Source: Flavobacterium sp. ALD4 (GTDB lineage: Bacteria; Bacteroidota; Bacteroidia; Flavobacteriales; Flavobacteriaceae). Taken from it: a DNA stretch of 64,000 bases. The position numbers and the translations under genes were made by a program. Below are positions 43,009 to 52,914 of the stretch, piece by piece (positions within the stretch are counted from its first letter, which is position 1; the number at the start of each line of letters is the position of its first letter). Below the pieces are notes generated by a model, which was not told where the DNA came from, did not search any database, and saw nothing but the letters and a program-made list of their open reading frames with translations. The stretch is from the NCBI RefSeq assembly GCF_002836475.1, contig NZ_PJBJ01000030.1, forward strand, positions 1,240,001 to 1,304,000. Reading direction: 5' to 3'.

Positions 43009-45105
43009 ATGGCAGTTTTATCAAATATTAGACAACGTTCGGCTTTAATGATTGCAGTAATCGCATTTGCATTATTTGCATTTATCATTGGTGATTTATT
43101 CAACAGTGGTGGCTTTAGCAGTACATCAAAAGATGTGGGAAGTATTAATGGAAAAGATATTTCATTTGAGGATTTCAGAATTAAAGTAACTAATGTTGAA
43201 AAAAGTCAGCAAGGAATTACTTCTACAGCAGCAGCAAACAGAGTGTGGGATCAAGAGGTTTCTGTAGCTTTGTTAACTTCTGAATTTGATAAATTAGGTT
43301 TAAGAGTTGGAGAGAAACATTTATTGGCAGTTTTAAAGGCAGATCCTAATATTGGGAAAAACCCAATGTTCTTGAACGCAGCAGGGATGTTTGATATCGC
43401 AAAATTCAAAGAATATTTCAAGTCAAACCCTGCGCAAGCGCAATTTCTGAAAGATAGAGAAGTAGATGCTGAGCTTAACGCCAAATATCAAATCTATAAC
43501 ACTCTGATAAAGTCAGGTGTTTATACTACTCAGAGTGAAGGAAAGTTAAAATATGAAATGGAATCCAACAAAGTGAATTTTGCTTATGTTGCCGGTTTAT
43601 ATTCTACTATCAAAGACAGTGACGTAAAAGTGACTGATGCTGAGATAATGGATTACATGAAGAAAAATGTAAAGAAATTTAAAGCAGACGAAACTCGTGA
43701 AGTAGAGTATGTTTTAATTGCAGATGAAGCTTCAAAAGAAGACGAGGTTGCAGTGAAAGAGAGAATAAGTGGTTTGTTGGGTGGAAGCGTAGTTTACAAC
43801 CAGCAAACTGGCAAAAACGATACTTTGGCAGGATTTAAAACTGCTAAAAACACAATTGAATTTGTGAATTCAAAGTCAGATGTGCCTTACGATTCTACTT
43901 ATATAGCTAAGAAAGATTTGCCTGCTATTGATGCGGATCAATTATTTAATCTTGCTCCGGGAGCAGTTTATGGACCATACGTTTTTGGAAACTACTATGC
44001 TGTTTCAAAATCTATGGGTAAAAAACTAGGGGTAAATGCAAAAGCAAGTCATATCTTAATCAGTTATGAAGGAACACAGGTTCCAAATAAAAAAGAACAA
44101 AGAACCAAAGAAGAAGCGAAAGTAAAAGCTGAAGCTTTATTAGCACAAGTAAAAGCGAATCCTGATAGTTTCATGATGTTGGCTTTTTCTAACTCGGATG
44201 ATTCATCCGCACAACAGGGTGGGGATTTAGGGTATTTCAGCCAAAATCAAATGGTGAAACCATTTAACGATTTTGTTTTCAATAGCAGTATTGGCTCAAT
44301 GGGTTTAGTGGAAACTCCTTTCGGATTTCACATTATCAAAGTGACTGACAAACAAGACGGTATTCGTTTGGCAACGGTAGCACTAAAACTGGAAGCGTCA
44401 GAAGCTACTTCAGACAAAGCGTTTACACAGGCGACTAAATTTGAAATGGATGCAACGGAGAAAGATTTCAGTGCTGTCGCAAAAGAGATGGGACTTACAG
44501 TTGTTCCTGAAATTAGCGTGAAAGCAATGGATGAAAATTTCGGACTGTTAGGGGTGCAGAGATCTATCGTAAGATGGGCTTTTGAAAATGATTCTAAAGT
44601 TGGTACAATAAAAAGATTTGAAGTAGCTAACGTTGGACATGTTATTGCAAGAGTAAAAGGTATAGATGATTCGGGTTTAGTAGCGCTGATATTAGCTAAA
44701 CCTTATGTAGAGCCAATTCTTAAGAACAAGAAAAAAGCGGAATTAATCAAAGCTAAAATGACAGGAAGTTCTATAGAAGCTATTGCAAAGGCAGCAGGTT
44801 CTAGTGTGTTGCAAGCAACTGACGTGATTATGGAAAATCCAATGTTAACAGGTGTTGGACTAGAGCCAAAGGTTGTTGGAAATGCATTCGCTTTGGAAGC
44901 AAATAAAATGTCTGCACCAATAGAAGGAAATACTGGAGTATATGTTGTTAAAAGCGTAAGCACAGTTAAAGCACCAGCTTTAAAAGATTTTTCTCCTTAT
45001 GTAGCAAAGATGAAAGCACAGTCTGCTGGAGATGTAAACAGAGTTTTACCAGCGCTTAAAGACAATGCAACTATAGAAGACAATAGAAAACAATTTAATT
45101 ACTAG
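43009..45105 (+). CDS. PpiD-like periplasmic peptidyl-prolyl isomerase
   Basis: About 698 residues. One N-terminal membrane helix (MAVLSNIRQRSALMIAVIAF, then IGDLF) anchors it. A SurA-like N-terminal chaperone domain covers about 45-200, and a parvulin domain about 340-450 (KASHILISYEGTQVPNKK, GGDLGYFSQNQMVKPFNDF, ETPFGFHIIKVTD). I use the ATG at 43009; a frame from 42967 adds only MYFRKLNIK-type sequence upstream of the real start. PpiD helps fold outer-membrane proteins at the inner membrane, which fits its place after lptC and barrel genes. Ends at a bidirectional terminator. Confidence 0.9.
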   Translation: MAVLSNIRQRSALMIAVIAFALFAFIIGDLFNSGGFSSTSKDVGSINGKDISFEDFRIKVTNVEKSQQGITSTAAANRVWDQEVSVALLTSEFDKLGLRVGEKHLLAVLKADPNIGKNPMFLNAAGMFDIAKFKEYFKSNPAQAQFLKDREVDAELNAKYQIYNTLIKSGVYTTQSEGKLKYEMESNKVNFAYVAGLYSTIKDSDVKVTDAEIMDYMKKNVKKFKADETREVEYVLIADEASKEDEVAVKERISGLLGGSVVYNQQTGKNDTLAGFKTAKNTIEFVNSKSDVPYDSTYIAKKDLPAIDADQLFNLAPGAVYGPYVFGNYYAVSKSMGKKLGVNAKASHILISYEGTQVPNKKEQRTKEEAKVKAEALLAQVKANPDSFMMLAFSNSDDSSAQQGGDLGYFSQNQMVKPFNDFVFNSSIGSMGLVETPFGFHIIKVTDKQDGIRLATVALKLEASEATSDKAFTQATKFEMDATEKDFSAVAKEMGLTVVPEISVKAMDENFGLLGVQRSIVRWAFENDSKVGTIKRFEVANVGHVIARVKGIDDSGLVALILAKPYVEPILKNKKKAELIKAKMTGSSIEAIAKAAGSSVLQATDVIMENPMLTGVGLEPKVVGNAFALEANKMSAPIEGNTGVYVVKSVSTVKAPALKDFSPYVAKMKAQSAGDVNRVLPALKDNATIEDNRKQFNY

Positions 45106-45137
45106 TGTATTTAAAGTAATTACTCATTTCATAAAAA

Positions 45138-45162
45138 AAACCCGATACATTGTATCGGGTTT
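45138..45162. terminator. Bidirectional terminator between ppiD and the GHMP kinase
   Basis: CCCGATACA (45141-45149) and TGTATCGGG (45151-45159) sit between runs of A and T, so it can end both the plus-strand ppiD message and the minus-strand kinase message. Confidence 0.85.
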
Positions 45163-45227
45163 TTTTATACGTGATTATTTTTTAAAGGTGTCCTTGTTAA
45201 TTTTTTTTTCATTTCTTTTTAGATATG

Positions 45228-46145
45228 CTAACTTAATATCATTTCATCGTAGGTAATGATTGTATTAAACCCTTTTGAACTAAAATAAGCCGTCGGGTCT
45301 AACTCAGAGAGCACCATAACAAAATCACCGCCCCAAGCGCCCAAGCTTTTTATGTGACCTTCAAAATCGTAAAACAGCGCTTCTTTTACCGTAGTCGTTT
45401 CTAAAATGACACTCATTTTTGCCTCGTGCTTTTCTATTGCTCGTGCAAAAGAGTGAAGGGTATTAGCATGTAAAACTTCAAGCGTTATTTTGTTGTTTTC
45501 AGCGATGTTTTTATTTAAGTTACTGGCTTTATTTGCTAGGTAGTTGGCAATAGCTGTCTTGCTGCTTTGTTTCCTATTTAGGTAAACAAAATAAATATGA
45601 TTTGAAAAGTCAGGTTTGAAAGTAACTTTCTCAACAATAGGTTTTTCTTTTTCAAGATGATAAAGAATAGGGCTGTCGTTTTGCGCACAGGCAATATCGT
45701 AACCGCTACCGCCAAAGCTGTTATTAAGCAGTGTGAAAGCATCAATTTGCAACCATTGTGCAATATTGTTTATTAAAGTGGAGGAGGTTCCAAGTCCCCA
45801 TTTTTTAGGAAAAGTCAGATGTGTTGTGACGTTATATCCCGACTCATTCGTTAGAAAGTCAGGATTCAATAAATAGCCTTGATGAAGTATGGATATTAAA
45901 GTAGTCTTAATAGTTTCGGTTTTTTGCACGAATGGAATCTTGATTTCTGAAAACGAAATACTATCTTCGAACCAAACCTGGCCGTCAGCGTCAAAACTTT
46001 TCCAGTGAATTTCCGGATTAGGATTCTGATCTACAATTAGATTCTGTCCGAATTTTGTAGGCAATGCAAATGCCGTCGCCCCGTCTAGAACGAGGTATTC
46101 TCCGGTAATTAAAAGCTTTCCGTTACTGTAGAATATTTTTTTCAT
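45228..46145 (-). CDS. GYDIA-family GHMP kinase (mevalonate pathway)
   Basis: A 305-residue GHMP kinase. FYSNGKLLITGEYLVLDGAT near residue 4 is the substrate-side motif, PKKWGLGTSSTLINNIAQW near 113 the glycine-loop, and FGGSGYDIACAQ near 144 the GYDIA signature. AWGGDFVMVL near 270 replaces the usual third GHMP motif. It lies 11 bp after the HMG-CoA reductase gene on the same strand. I infer a phosphomevalonate kinase-type role, because the mevalonate kinase and decarboxylase are in the other cluster in this window and this step is otherwise missing; that is not proven by sequence. Confidence 0.82.
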   Translation of the reverse strand: MKKIFYSNGKLLITGEYLVLDGATAFALPTKFGQNLIVDQNPNPEIHWKSFDADGQVWFEDSISFSEIKIPFVQKTETIKTTLISILHQGYLLNPDFLTNESGYNVTTHLTFPKKWGLGTSSTLINNIAQWLQIDAFTLLNNSFGGSGYDIACAQNDSPILYHLEKEKPIVEKVTFKPDFSNHIYFVYLNRKQSSKTAIANYLANKASNLNKNIAENNKITLEVLHANTLHSFARAIEKHEAKMSVILETTTVKEALFYDFEGHIKSLGAWGGDFVMVLSELDPTAYFSSKGFNTIITYDEMILS

Positions 46146-46156
46146 TGATACTGAAT

Positions 46157-47473
46157 TTACTTCCTTAGGTTGTCAATGTAGTCAACAACTGCACTATGCG
46201 ATACCGTATTGTGTTTGAAGTGTTTCCTAATTAGTATGCGTTCGTCCTCATTTGCCTCAAACTGGTTTAAGATATTATTTAAATGCATTTTCATGTGGCC
46301 GTCCTGAATACCTGTTGTGGTCAAAGATCGCAACGCGGCAAAGTTTTGTGCTAAACCGGCAACAGCAACGACTTGCATTAATTCTTTGGCTGAAGGGTTT
46401 TTTAGCATTTCTAATGATAATTTTACTAAGGGATGTAAGGTGGTTAGTCCGCCAACGGTTCCTAAAGCCAGTGGAATTTCTAACCAGAATGTGAATATCT
46501 CGTTTTCAATTTTTGCGTGAGATAAACTAGAGTAGCGGCCTGATTTTGCGGCATAAGCATGTATTCCAGCTTCGACGGCACGAAAGTCATTCCCCGTTGC
46601 AAGCACTACTGCGTCGACTCCGTTCATAATTCCTTTGTTATGGGTTACGGCTCTGAAAGGTTCTACTTCGGCAATCTGAACTGCTTGTACAAAGCGTTCG
46701 GCAAAATCTTGTGGATTGAGTATGTGTTTTTCGACTAATTCCGCCACGGGACAAGAAACCTCTGCACGTACAATACAATTCGGCACGTAATTAGAGAGGA
46801 TGCTCATGATTACGGTAATGTCTTTTTCTGATTCGGAAAACAGTTCGTAGGTCTGGGTTTCTTCTTTTAATGTTTTGGCAAATTGCTCTAAACAGGAATT
46901 AATGAAATTAGCCCCCATGCTATCTTTGGTTTCGAAAGTAGCATGAAGTTGATAATAATGCGGAAGCAGGTTGGTTTTGTCCCGTAAGACAATATCCAGA
47001 ATCCCACCCCCTCTTTTTTGCATATTTTTCGTAATGTTTTCTGTGTTAGAAAAGAACTTTGCTTTATTCTGAACAAAAAACAATTCCAGTTTTGAAACAT
47101 CGCCTTTATAAATAAAGTGTACTTGACCTATTTTTTCAGTGTTGATTACCGTTGCTTTAAAACCCCCTCTAGTAGACCAATAATTAGCAGATTTAGAAGC
47201 TGCGGCAACAACCGAACTTTCTTCGATAGCCATCGGAATGGTATTGTATTTTCCGTTAATTAGAAAATTTGGGGCCACGCCAAGTGGAATATAGAAATTG
47301 GTGATGGTGTTTTCTATGAATTCATCGTGCAGTTTCTGTATTTTTTCATCTGAGTTCCAGTAATTTTTTAGTAATGTAATGGCTTCTGAAGGAGTTGAAA
47401 AGTATTCCTTGGCAATCCAGTTTATTTTTTCTTCTTTGGATAATTTTGAAAATCCGGCAACGGGCTTATTCAT
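46157..47473 (-). CDS. Hydroxymethylglutaryl-CoA reductase (class II)
   Basis: About 438 residues. FYIPLGVAPNFLINGKYNTI near 70 and MAIEESSVVAAASKSANYWS near 92 hold the catalytic Glu, NKGIMNGVDAVVLATGND near 287 the Lys/Asp region, and the HFKHNTVSHSAVVDYI end the catalytic His. The class II form is often annotated as degradative, but with the GHMP kinase 11 bp downstream and mvaD elsewhere in the window it most likely makes mevalonate. The ATG at 47471-47473 is preferred to a TTG two codons earlier. HMG-CoA synthase is not in this window. Confidence 0.9.
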   Translation of the reverse strand: MNKPVAGFSKLSKEEKINWIAKEYFSTPSEAITLLKNYWNSDEKIQKLHDEFIENTITNFYIPLGVAPNFLINGKYNTIPMAIEESSVVAAASKSANYWSTRGGFKATVINTEKIGQVHFIYKGDVSKLELFFVQNKAKFFSNTENITKNMQKRGGGILDIVLRDKTNLLPHYYQLHATFETKDSMGANFINSCLEQFAKTLKEETQTYELFSESEKDITVIMSILSNYVPNCIVRAEVSCPVAELVEKHILNPQDFAERFVQAVQIAEVEPFRAVTHNKGIMNGVDAVVLATGNDFRAVEAGIHAYAAKSGRYSSLSHAKIENEIFTFWLEIPLALGTVGGLTTLHPLVKLSLEMLKNPSAKELMQVVAVAGLAQNFAALRSLTTTGIQDGHMKMHLNNILNQFEANEDERILIRKHFKHNTVSHSAVVDYIDNLRK

Positions 47474-47653
47474 TCTCAATAGATTATAAAGTAATTAGCT
47501 GCAAAGATACATTTTTAGCGGTTTTATAGCCATTAAATTATTGCCATTATAGGACTCTTTGAAATATTGTTTTCAATATTTAACACATAAAATGGGATAT
47601 AATTGTAATTTTTTCACTAAAATTGGTCTCATTTTTACAGATAAATTAATAGT

Positions 47654-49822
47654 ATGAAGTCTAAACAATTTTCGGTCTTATTTTTATTTTTGTGTTTCAC
47701 GGTTTTGGGGCAGCAAAAAATATCGGTTGAACAAATATATGGTGGAGCCTTTCGTGCTCAAGGAATGGATGAATTACAGTCCATGAAAAACACAAATCAA
47801 TACACAGTTCTGAACGTAGATAGTTCTTCTCGAACGATGCAAATAGATTTGTATGATTTTGCAAGCCTCAATAAAACAGCAACTTTAATAGACACAAAAG
47901 ATCATGTCGGTATGCCGATGATTGACAGTTATACTTTTGATGGGGAGGAAAAAATGATTTTAATCGCATGTAATTCAAATCAAATTTTCCGTCATTCTTT
48001 TACTGCTGATTATTTTTTATACAATACTGCAACAAAAGAACTGTCAAAGCTGTTCGATTTTCAAATACAGGAGCCTACTTTTTCTCCGGATGGAAAAAAG
48101 ATTGCCTATGCTAAGGAAAACAATCTTTATATTTATGATTTAGCTGCAAAGTCAACTACGCAGATTACTACGGACGGAAAGAAAAATGCCATCATTAATG
48201 GTATTACGGACTGGGTTTATGAAGAAGAATTTGCTTTTGTAAGAGCATTTGACTGGAGTAAAGACAGCAAAAAGCTAGCTTATATTCGTTTTGACGAAAG
48301 TCAGGTTCCTGAATTTTCCATGTCTATGTTTCACAAAAATTTATACCCTACGGTCGAAACGTTTAAATATCCAAAAGCAGGAGCGAAAAACTCTCTAGTG
48401 TCCTTGTATCTATATGACGCTGCTTCGAAAGCGACCAAAGAAATCAATTTGGGTAAGTACAATGATTTTTATATAGCCCGTATGCAATGGACAAATGATG
48501 CTAACGTCCTATCCGCGCAAGTTTTGAACCGTCACCAGGACAACCTGGATTTGTTGTTTATTGATGGATCCACAGGAGCTACAAAGGCAGTTTTGAATGA
48601 AAAAGATAAAGCATATGTTGATGTTACTGACAATCTTACGTTTTTAAACGATAATAGTTTTATATGGACCAGCGAGAAAGACGGTTTCAATCATATCTAT
48701 TTATATGATAAGAACGGAAAATTACGCAATCAAGTGACTACAGGGAATTGGGAAGTGACTTCTTATTATGGTTTTGACGAAAAAACAAATACCGTTTTTT
48801 ACCAATCTACTGAGAACGGATCTACAAACAGAGCAATTTACAGAATAGCACTTAATGGAAAAAGGAAATTGGCTTTATCTAAAGAGTTGGGGACGAATGA
48901 TGCGACTTTTAGCCCTAATTTCCAATATTATATCAATACATTTTCAAGTAGTGCTCAAGTAACGACCTATGCGTTAAACGAAGCTAAAACGGGAACGCAA
49001 ATAAAAGTGATTGAAGATAATGCTGCATTGGCAACAAAACTAAAAGAGTATAATTTACCTGCAAAAGAATTTTTTGTCGTAAAAACTGAAAAAGGAAACG
49101 AACTGAATGCTTGGATAATGAAGCCAAAAGATTTTGATGCTTCAAAAAAATATCCCGTGTTTATGTATCAATACTCAGGGCCAGGTTCTCAGCAAGTAGC
49201 TAATCAATGGAATTCAGCAAATGACTACTGGTTTATGATGCTGACTCAACAAGGATATATCGTAGCTTGTGTAGATGGACGAGGGACTGGTTTTAAAGGA
49301 GCTGACTTCAAGAAAGTAACTCAATTGGAATTAGGGAAGTACGAAGTGGAGGATCAAATCGATGCTGCAAAAGTGATTGGAAATTATTCGTTTGTAGATA
49401 AGTCCAGAATAGGTATATTTGGCTGGTCTTATGGTGGATTTATGGCATCTAATTGCCTTTTCAAAGGGAATGATACTTTCAAAATGGCTATTGCTGTGGC
49501 GCCAGTAACGAACTGGAGGTTTTATGATAGTATTTACACAGAGCGATACATGCAGACCCCGCAGGAAAACCCAAGTGGTTATGATGAAAACTCCCCTATT
49601 AATTATGTAGATAAGTTGAAAGGAAAATTTCTTTTGATTCATGGTAGTGGTGATGATAATGTTCATTTACAAAATTCAATGCAAATGATGGAAGCATTGA
49701 TACAGGCAAACAAACAGTTTGATTCACAAATTTACCCTGATAAAAATCACGGGATTTATGGAGGAAACACTAGAGTTCAGTTATACAATAAGATGACTAT
49801 TTTCGTTAAAGAAAATTTATAA
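47654..49822 (+). CDS. Dipeptidyl peptidase IV-type S9B peptidase
   Basis: A 722-residue periplasmic serine peptidase with signal peptide MKSKQFSVLFLFLCFTVLG. The eight-bladed propeller runs to about residue 450 and contains the substrate-binding EEFAF motif (DWVYEEEFAFVRAFDWS near 190). The alpha/beta hydrolase domain has the catalytic Ser 592 in GWSYGGFM, the Asp in HGSGDDNVHL near 667, and the His in DKNHGIYGG near 697. DPP IV enzymes release Xaa-Pro dipeptides from peptides. It is 8 bp before the first of three POT transporter genes, so degradation and uptake of peptides are encoded together. Confidence 0.94.
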   Translation: MKSKQFSVLFLFLCFTVLGQQKISVEQIYGGAFRAQGMDELQSMKNTNQYTVLNVDSSSRTMQIDLYDFASLNKTATLIDTKDHVGMPMIDSYTFDGEEKMILIACNSNQIFRHSFTADYFLYNTATKELSKLFDFQIQEPTFSPDGKKIAYAKENNLYIYDLAAKSTTQITTDGKKNAIINGITDWVYEEEFAFVRAFDWSKDSKKLAYIRFDESQVPEFSMSMFHKNLYPTVETFKYPKAGAKNSLVSLYLYDAASKATKEINLGKYNDFYIARMQWTNDANVLSAQVLNRHQDNLDLLFIDGSTGATKAVLNEKDKAYVDVTDNLTFLNDNSFIWTSEKDGFNHIYLYDKNGKLRNQVTTGNWEVTSYYGFDEKTNTVFYQSTENGSTNRAIYRIALNGKRKLALSKELGTNDATFSPNFQYYINTFSSSAQVTTYALNEAKTGTQIKVIEDNAALATKLKEYNLPAKEFFVVKTEKGNELNAWIMKPKDFDASKKYPVFMYQYSGPGSQQVANQWNSANDYWFMMLTQQGYIVACVDGRGTGFKGADFKKVTQLELGKYEVEDQIDAAKVIGNYSFVDKSRIGIFGWSYGGFMASNCLFKGNDTFKMAIAVAPVTNWRFYDSIYTERYMQTPQENPSGYDENSPINYVDKLKGKFLLIHGSGDDNVHLQNSMQMMEALIQANKQFDSQIYPDKNHGIYGGNTRVQLYNKMTIFVKENL

Positions 49823-49830
49823 TAGCATAA

Positions 49831-51333
49831 ATGAGTAATAGGATTCCAACGTTAGAAGAAATTCAAAATTTTGAAGGCAAATACCCTAAGCAATTATGGT
49901 ATTTGTTTTTCGTTGAAATGTGGGAGCGTTTTTGTTTTTATGGAATGCGTGGGGTACTTGCTATTTTTATGGCAGATAAAATTTTGGGTCTGGCATTATC
50001 CGATAGGGATGCGAATTTAAAATATGGGGCTATTCAGGCGTTTGTCTATGCCTTTACCTTCATAGGGGGGATCTTTGCAGACAAGATTTTAGGGTTTAAA
50101 AAATCACTACTTTTTGGCGCTAGCGTCATGATTCTTGGGAATCTGATAATCGCATTTTCTCCTCTGGAATTTTTCTATTTGGGAATTACTCTTACAATTA
50201 TTGGAACTGGTTTCTTCAAGCCAAACATTTCTTCAATGGTTGGAGAGTTATATAAAGTTGGGGACAGTCGAAGGGATGCCGGTTTTGGCTTGTTTTATGC
50301 GGGAATTAATATTGGAGCATTATTAGGAGGAGCTGTATGCGTGTATTTAGGAACAAGTCCTGACTATGGCTGGAGTTATGCCTTTTTATCAGCTGCAATT
50401 GTTATGGTTATCGGTTTAGTTACTTTTATAGTAACGAAACATTCCTTGGGACCTATAGGGGATTCGCCACTACTGGATCAGACACCCTCCAAAAGAACTA
50501 CCAAGGAAATAGCTGTTTATGTAGGAGCTTTAATCAGCATTCCGCTTATTCTTATAATGATTGAAAATACTGATTATACGGATTACTTCATGTATGCCAT
50601 CGGTCCATGTGCTATTTTATATTTCCTTTATGAAACTTTTAAAGAACAAGAGGAAGCGTCACGGAAAAAATTAATTGCCGCCTTTGTATTCATTCTTTTC
50701 TCTATCGTATTCTGGGCATTTTACGAACAAAGTGGTGGTTCTTTAGCGTTGTTTGCAAAAGATAACTTACGCCATAATTTGTTGTCTTTCGAAATCAACC
50801 CTAATATTGTTAACAATACATCGAATTCGCTGTTTGTCATCATTTTTAGTCCGATATTGGGCTTACTATGGTTGGCTATGGCAAAGAAGAAAATAGAACC
50901 AAATACGGTCATAAAATTTGGTATCGGGTTCTTGTTTTTGGCTGCTGCTTTTTATGTGTTCTATTATACTAGGTTTTTTGCTGATGCGGAAGGTTTAACC
51001 TCTTTAAATGTTTTTACTCTGGCGTATCTAGTGATTACCTTCGGGGAGCTATGCTTATCGCCAATAGGGCTGTCTATCATGACAAAACTATCTCCAAAAA
51101 GATTGTCGGGGATGATGATGGGAATGTGGTTTTTAGCAAGTGCTTACGGGCAGTACGCTGCAGGTCTACTTGGAGCGGGGATGTCATCACCGGATGAAAA
51201 TGCCTCTTTAGTTACAAAGCTACAGGGGTATACAGAAGGATATTACCAATTAGCAGTATATGCTTTAATTGCTGGTTTGCTGCTAATAGTAGTTTCTCCA
51301 CTAATTAGAAAATTAATGCAGGAAGTCAAATAA
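49831..51333 (+). CDS. POT-family proton-coupled peptide transporter (1 of 3)
   Basis: A 500-residue MFS protein with about 12-14 membrane helices. EMWERFCFYGMRGVLAIFM near 29 has the ExxERF motif used for proton coupling and peptide binding, GFFKPNISSMVGELY near 129 and GLFYAGINIGALLGG near 150 are the PTR2 signatures, and FGELCLSPIGLSIMTKL near 405 the C-terminal one. It should import di- and tripeptides with protons. It follows the DPP IV gene by 8 bp. It is the most diverged of the three neighbours. Confidence 0.93.
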   Translation: MSNRIPTLEEIQNFEGKYPKQLWYLFFVEMWERFCFYGMRGVLAIFMADKILGLALSDRDANLKYGAIQAFVYAFTFIGGIFADKILGFKKSLLFGASVMILGNLIIAFSPLEFFYLGITLTIIGTGFFKPNISSMVGELYKVGDSRRDAGFGLFYAGINIGALLGGAVCVYLGTSPDYGWSYAFLSAAIVMVIGLVTFIVTKHSLGPIGDSPLLDQTPSKRTTKEIAVYVGALISIPLILIMIENTDYTDYFMYAIGPCAILYFLYETFKEQEEASRKKLIAAFVFILFSIVFWAFYEQSGGSLALFAKDNLRHNLLSFEINPNIVNNTSNSLFVIIFSPILGLLWLAMAKKKIEPNTVIKFGIGFLFLAAAFYVFYYTRFFADAEGLTSLNVFTLAYLVITFGELCLSPIGLSIMTKLSPKRLSGMMMGMWFLASAYGQYAAGLLGAGMSSPDENASLVTKLQGYTEGYYQLAVYALIAGLLLIVVSPLIRKLMQEVK

Positions 51334-51360
51334 ATACTAACATTAATCAAATTTAATTAT

Positions 51361-52878
51361 ATGTCGACAACTACTACAGACGCTCATTTAAACAAGAATC
51401 TTTTTGGTCATCCAATTGGATTATTTATATTATTTCTTACAGAAATGTGGGAGCGTTTTTCATATTATGGAATGAGAGCATTGCTTGTCTTGTATATGAC
51501 CTCGTCAACGCTAGGGGAGGATGCAAGAGGTGCAGGTTTAGGATGGACAAGCCAAGAGGCTTTGGCATTATACGGATGGTATACCATGTTAGTATATGTA
51601 ATGTCAATTCCGGGAGGAATGATTGCAGATAAGCTATTGGGACAAAAAAAGGCCGTTCTTTTAGGGGCGATCATACTTTGTCTTGGACATGGTGTTTTAA
51701 TATTGACAGATACATGGGCCTTTTATACTGGTTTAGGATTGGTAATATTGGGAGTAGGTTTATTGAAGCCTAATATTTCAACAATGGTAGGAGGGTTATA
51801 CCCTCAAGGAGATATACGACGAGATAAAGGATTTAGTATTTTCTACATCGGTATAAACACAGGTTCATTGTTAGCCACAATGGTCATAGGTTTTGTTGTT
51901 ATGAAATGGGGATGGCATGCAGGTTTTGGTTTAGCTGGTATTGCGATGCTTTTAGGACTTGTCGTTTATATCTGGGGGCAAAAATACTTAACCCATGTTG
52001 GTAACTTAGAAGTGCAAGAAGTAAATGAAGTTGACGAATCCTCTTATGGGCGTCTTTTTGGTGACCTTCTTAAATCTAAAACTCAATTGTTATTTACTGT
52101 GATACTTTTTGCTTTATCCTTATTTGGATGGTATAATTTAGGATGGGCTTTTGGTTTACTGTTTCTATTTCTTACCGTAATAGTAGCCTTAATGATGATG
52201 ATTTATAAAGAATTGTCCTCTCAAAAAGATAAGGATCGTTTTGTGGTTTTGCTGTTGTCTTTTATTATGGTAATTATTTTCTGGGGTGCGTTTGAGCAAG
52301 CTGGAGGTTTGATGAATTTATATACTGATGCTAAAACAGACAGAATGCTATTTGGTTGGGAAGTTCCTACTGTTATGTTTCAAAGTTTAAATGCAGGATT
52401 TATTATACTTTTTGCAACTGGTGTAGCAGGGTTTTGGGCAAAACGTAAGCTGAAAGGAAAAGAGGCTTCTTCTATCTTTAAAATGGCTATTGGTATTATA
52501 ATCATGGGTTTTGGATTTCTATTTATGGTTTTTGCTGCTATGGAATTTGAGAGATCAGGTTCTTCAAGTATGATATGGTTAGTTTTAGCTTATTTGTTTC
52601 ATACTATTGGTGAACTTTGTCTTTCGCCTGTAGCATTGTCCTTTATTACAAAATTATCTCCAGTAAAATATGCTTCTTTAATGATGGGAGTTTATTTTGC
52701 GGCGACAGGATTAGGGAACAAAGTGGCTGGGATAATTGGTGAGTCTGCCAGTGATCTTGGTGAATATTCGGTGTTTTTAGGAATATTAATATTTACGGTT
52801 ATTATTGGAGGGATATTTATGTTGTTGCTAAAACCATTAAATCGTTTAACTCACGGTGCTGAGGATAACGAAAAATAA
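51361..52878 (+). CDS. POT-family proton-coupled peptide transporter (2 of 3)
   Basis: A 505-residue POT transporter. EMWERFSYYGMRALLVLYM near 29 (ExxERFxYY intact), GLLKPNISTMVGGLYPQGD near 132, FSIFYIGINTGSLLATMV near 160 and TIGELCLSPVALSFITKLS near 418 are the family signatures. It lies 27 bp after transporter 1 and 36 bp before transporter 3 on the same strand. Close similarity to transporter 3 suggests tandem duplication; differing substrate preference is likely but not visible. Confidence 0.93.
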   Translation: MSTTTTDAHLNKNLFGHPIGLFILFLTEMWERFSYYGMRALLVLYMTSSTLGEDARGAGLGWTSQEALALYGWYTMLVYVMSIPGGMIADKLLGQKKAVLLGAIILCLGHGVLILTDTWAFYTGLGLVILGVGLLKPNISTMVGGLYPQGDIRRDKGFSIFYIGINTGSLLATMVIGFVVMKWGWHAGFGLAGIAMLLGLVVYIWGQKYLTHVGNLEVQEVNEVDESSYGRLFGDLLKSKTQLLFTVILFALSLFGWYNLGWAFGLLFLFLTVIVALMMMIYKELSSQKDKDRFVVLLLSFIMVIIFWGAFEQAGGLMNLYTDAKTDRMLFGWEVPTVMFQSLNAGFIILFATGVAGFWAKRKLKGKEASSIFKMAIGIIIMGFGFLFMVFAAMEFERSGSSSMIWLVLAYLFHTIGELCLSPVALSFITKLSPVKYASLMMGVYFAATGLGNKVAGIIGESASDLGEYSVFLGILIFTVIIGGIFMLLLKPLNRLTHGAEDNEK

Positions 52879-52914
52879 CATCATAAAATAAACTCAAACT
52901 AATAATTAAGTCAA

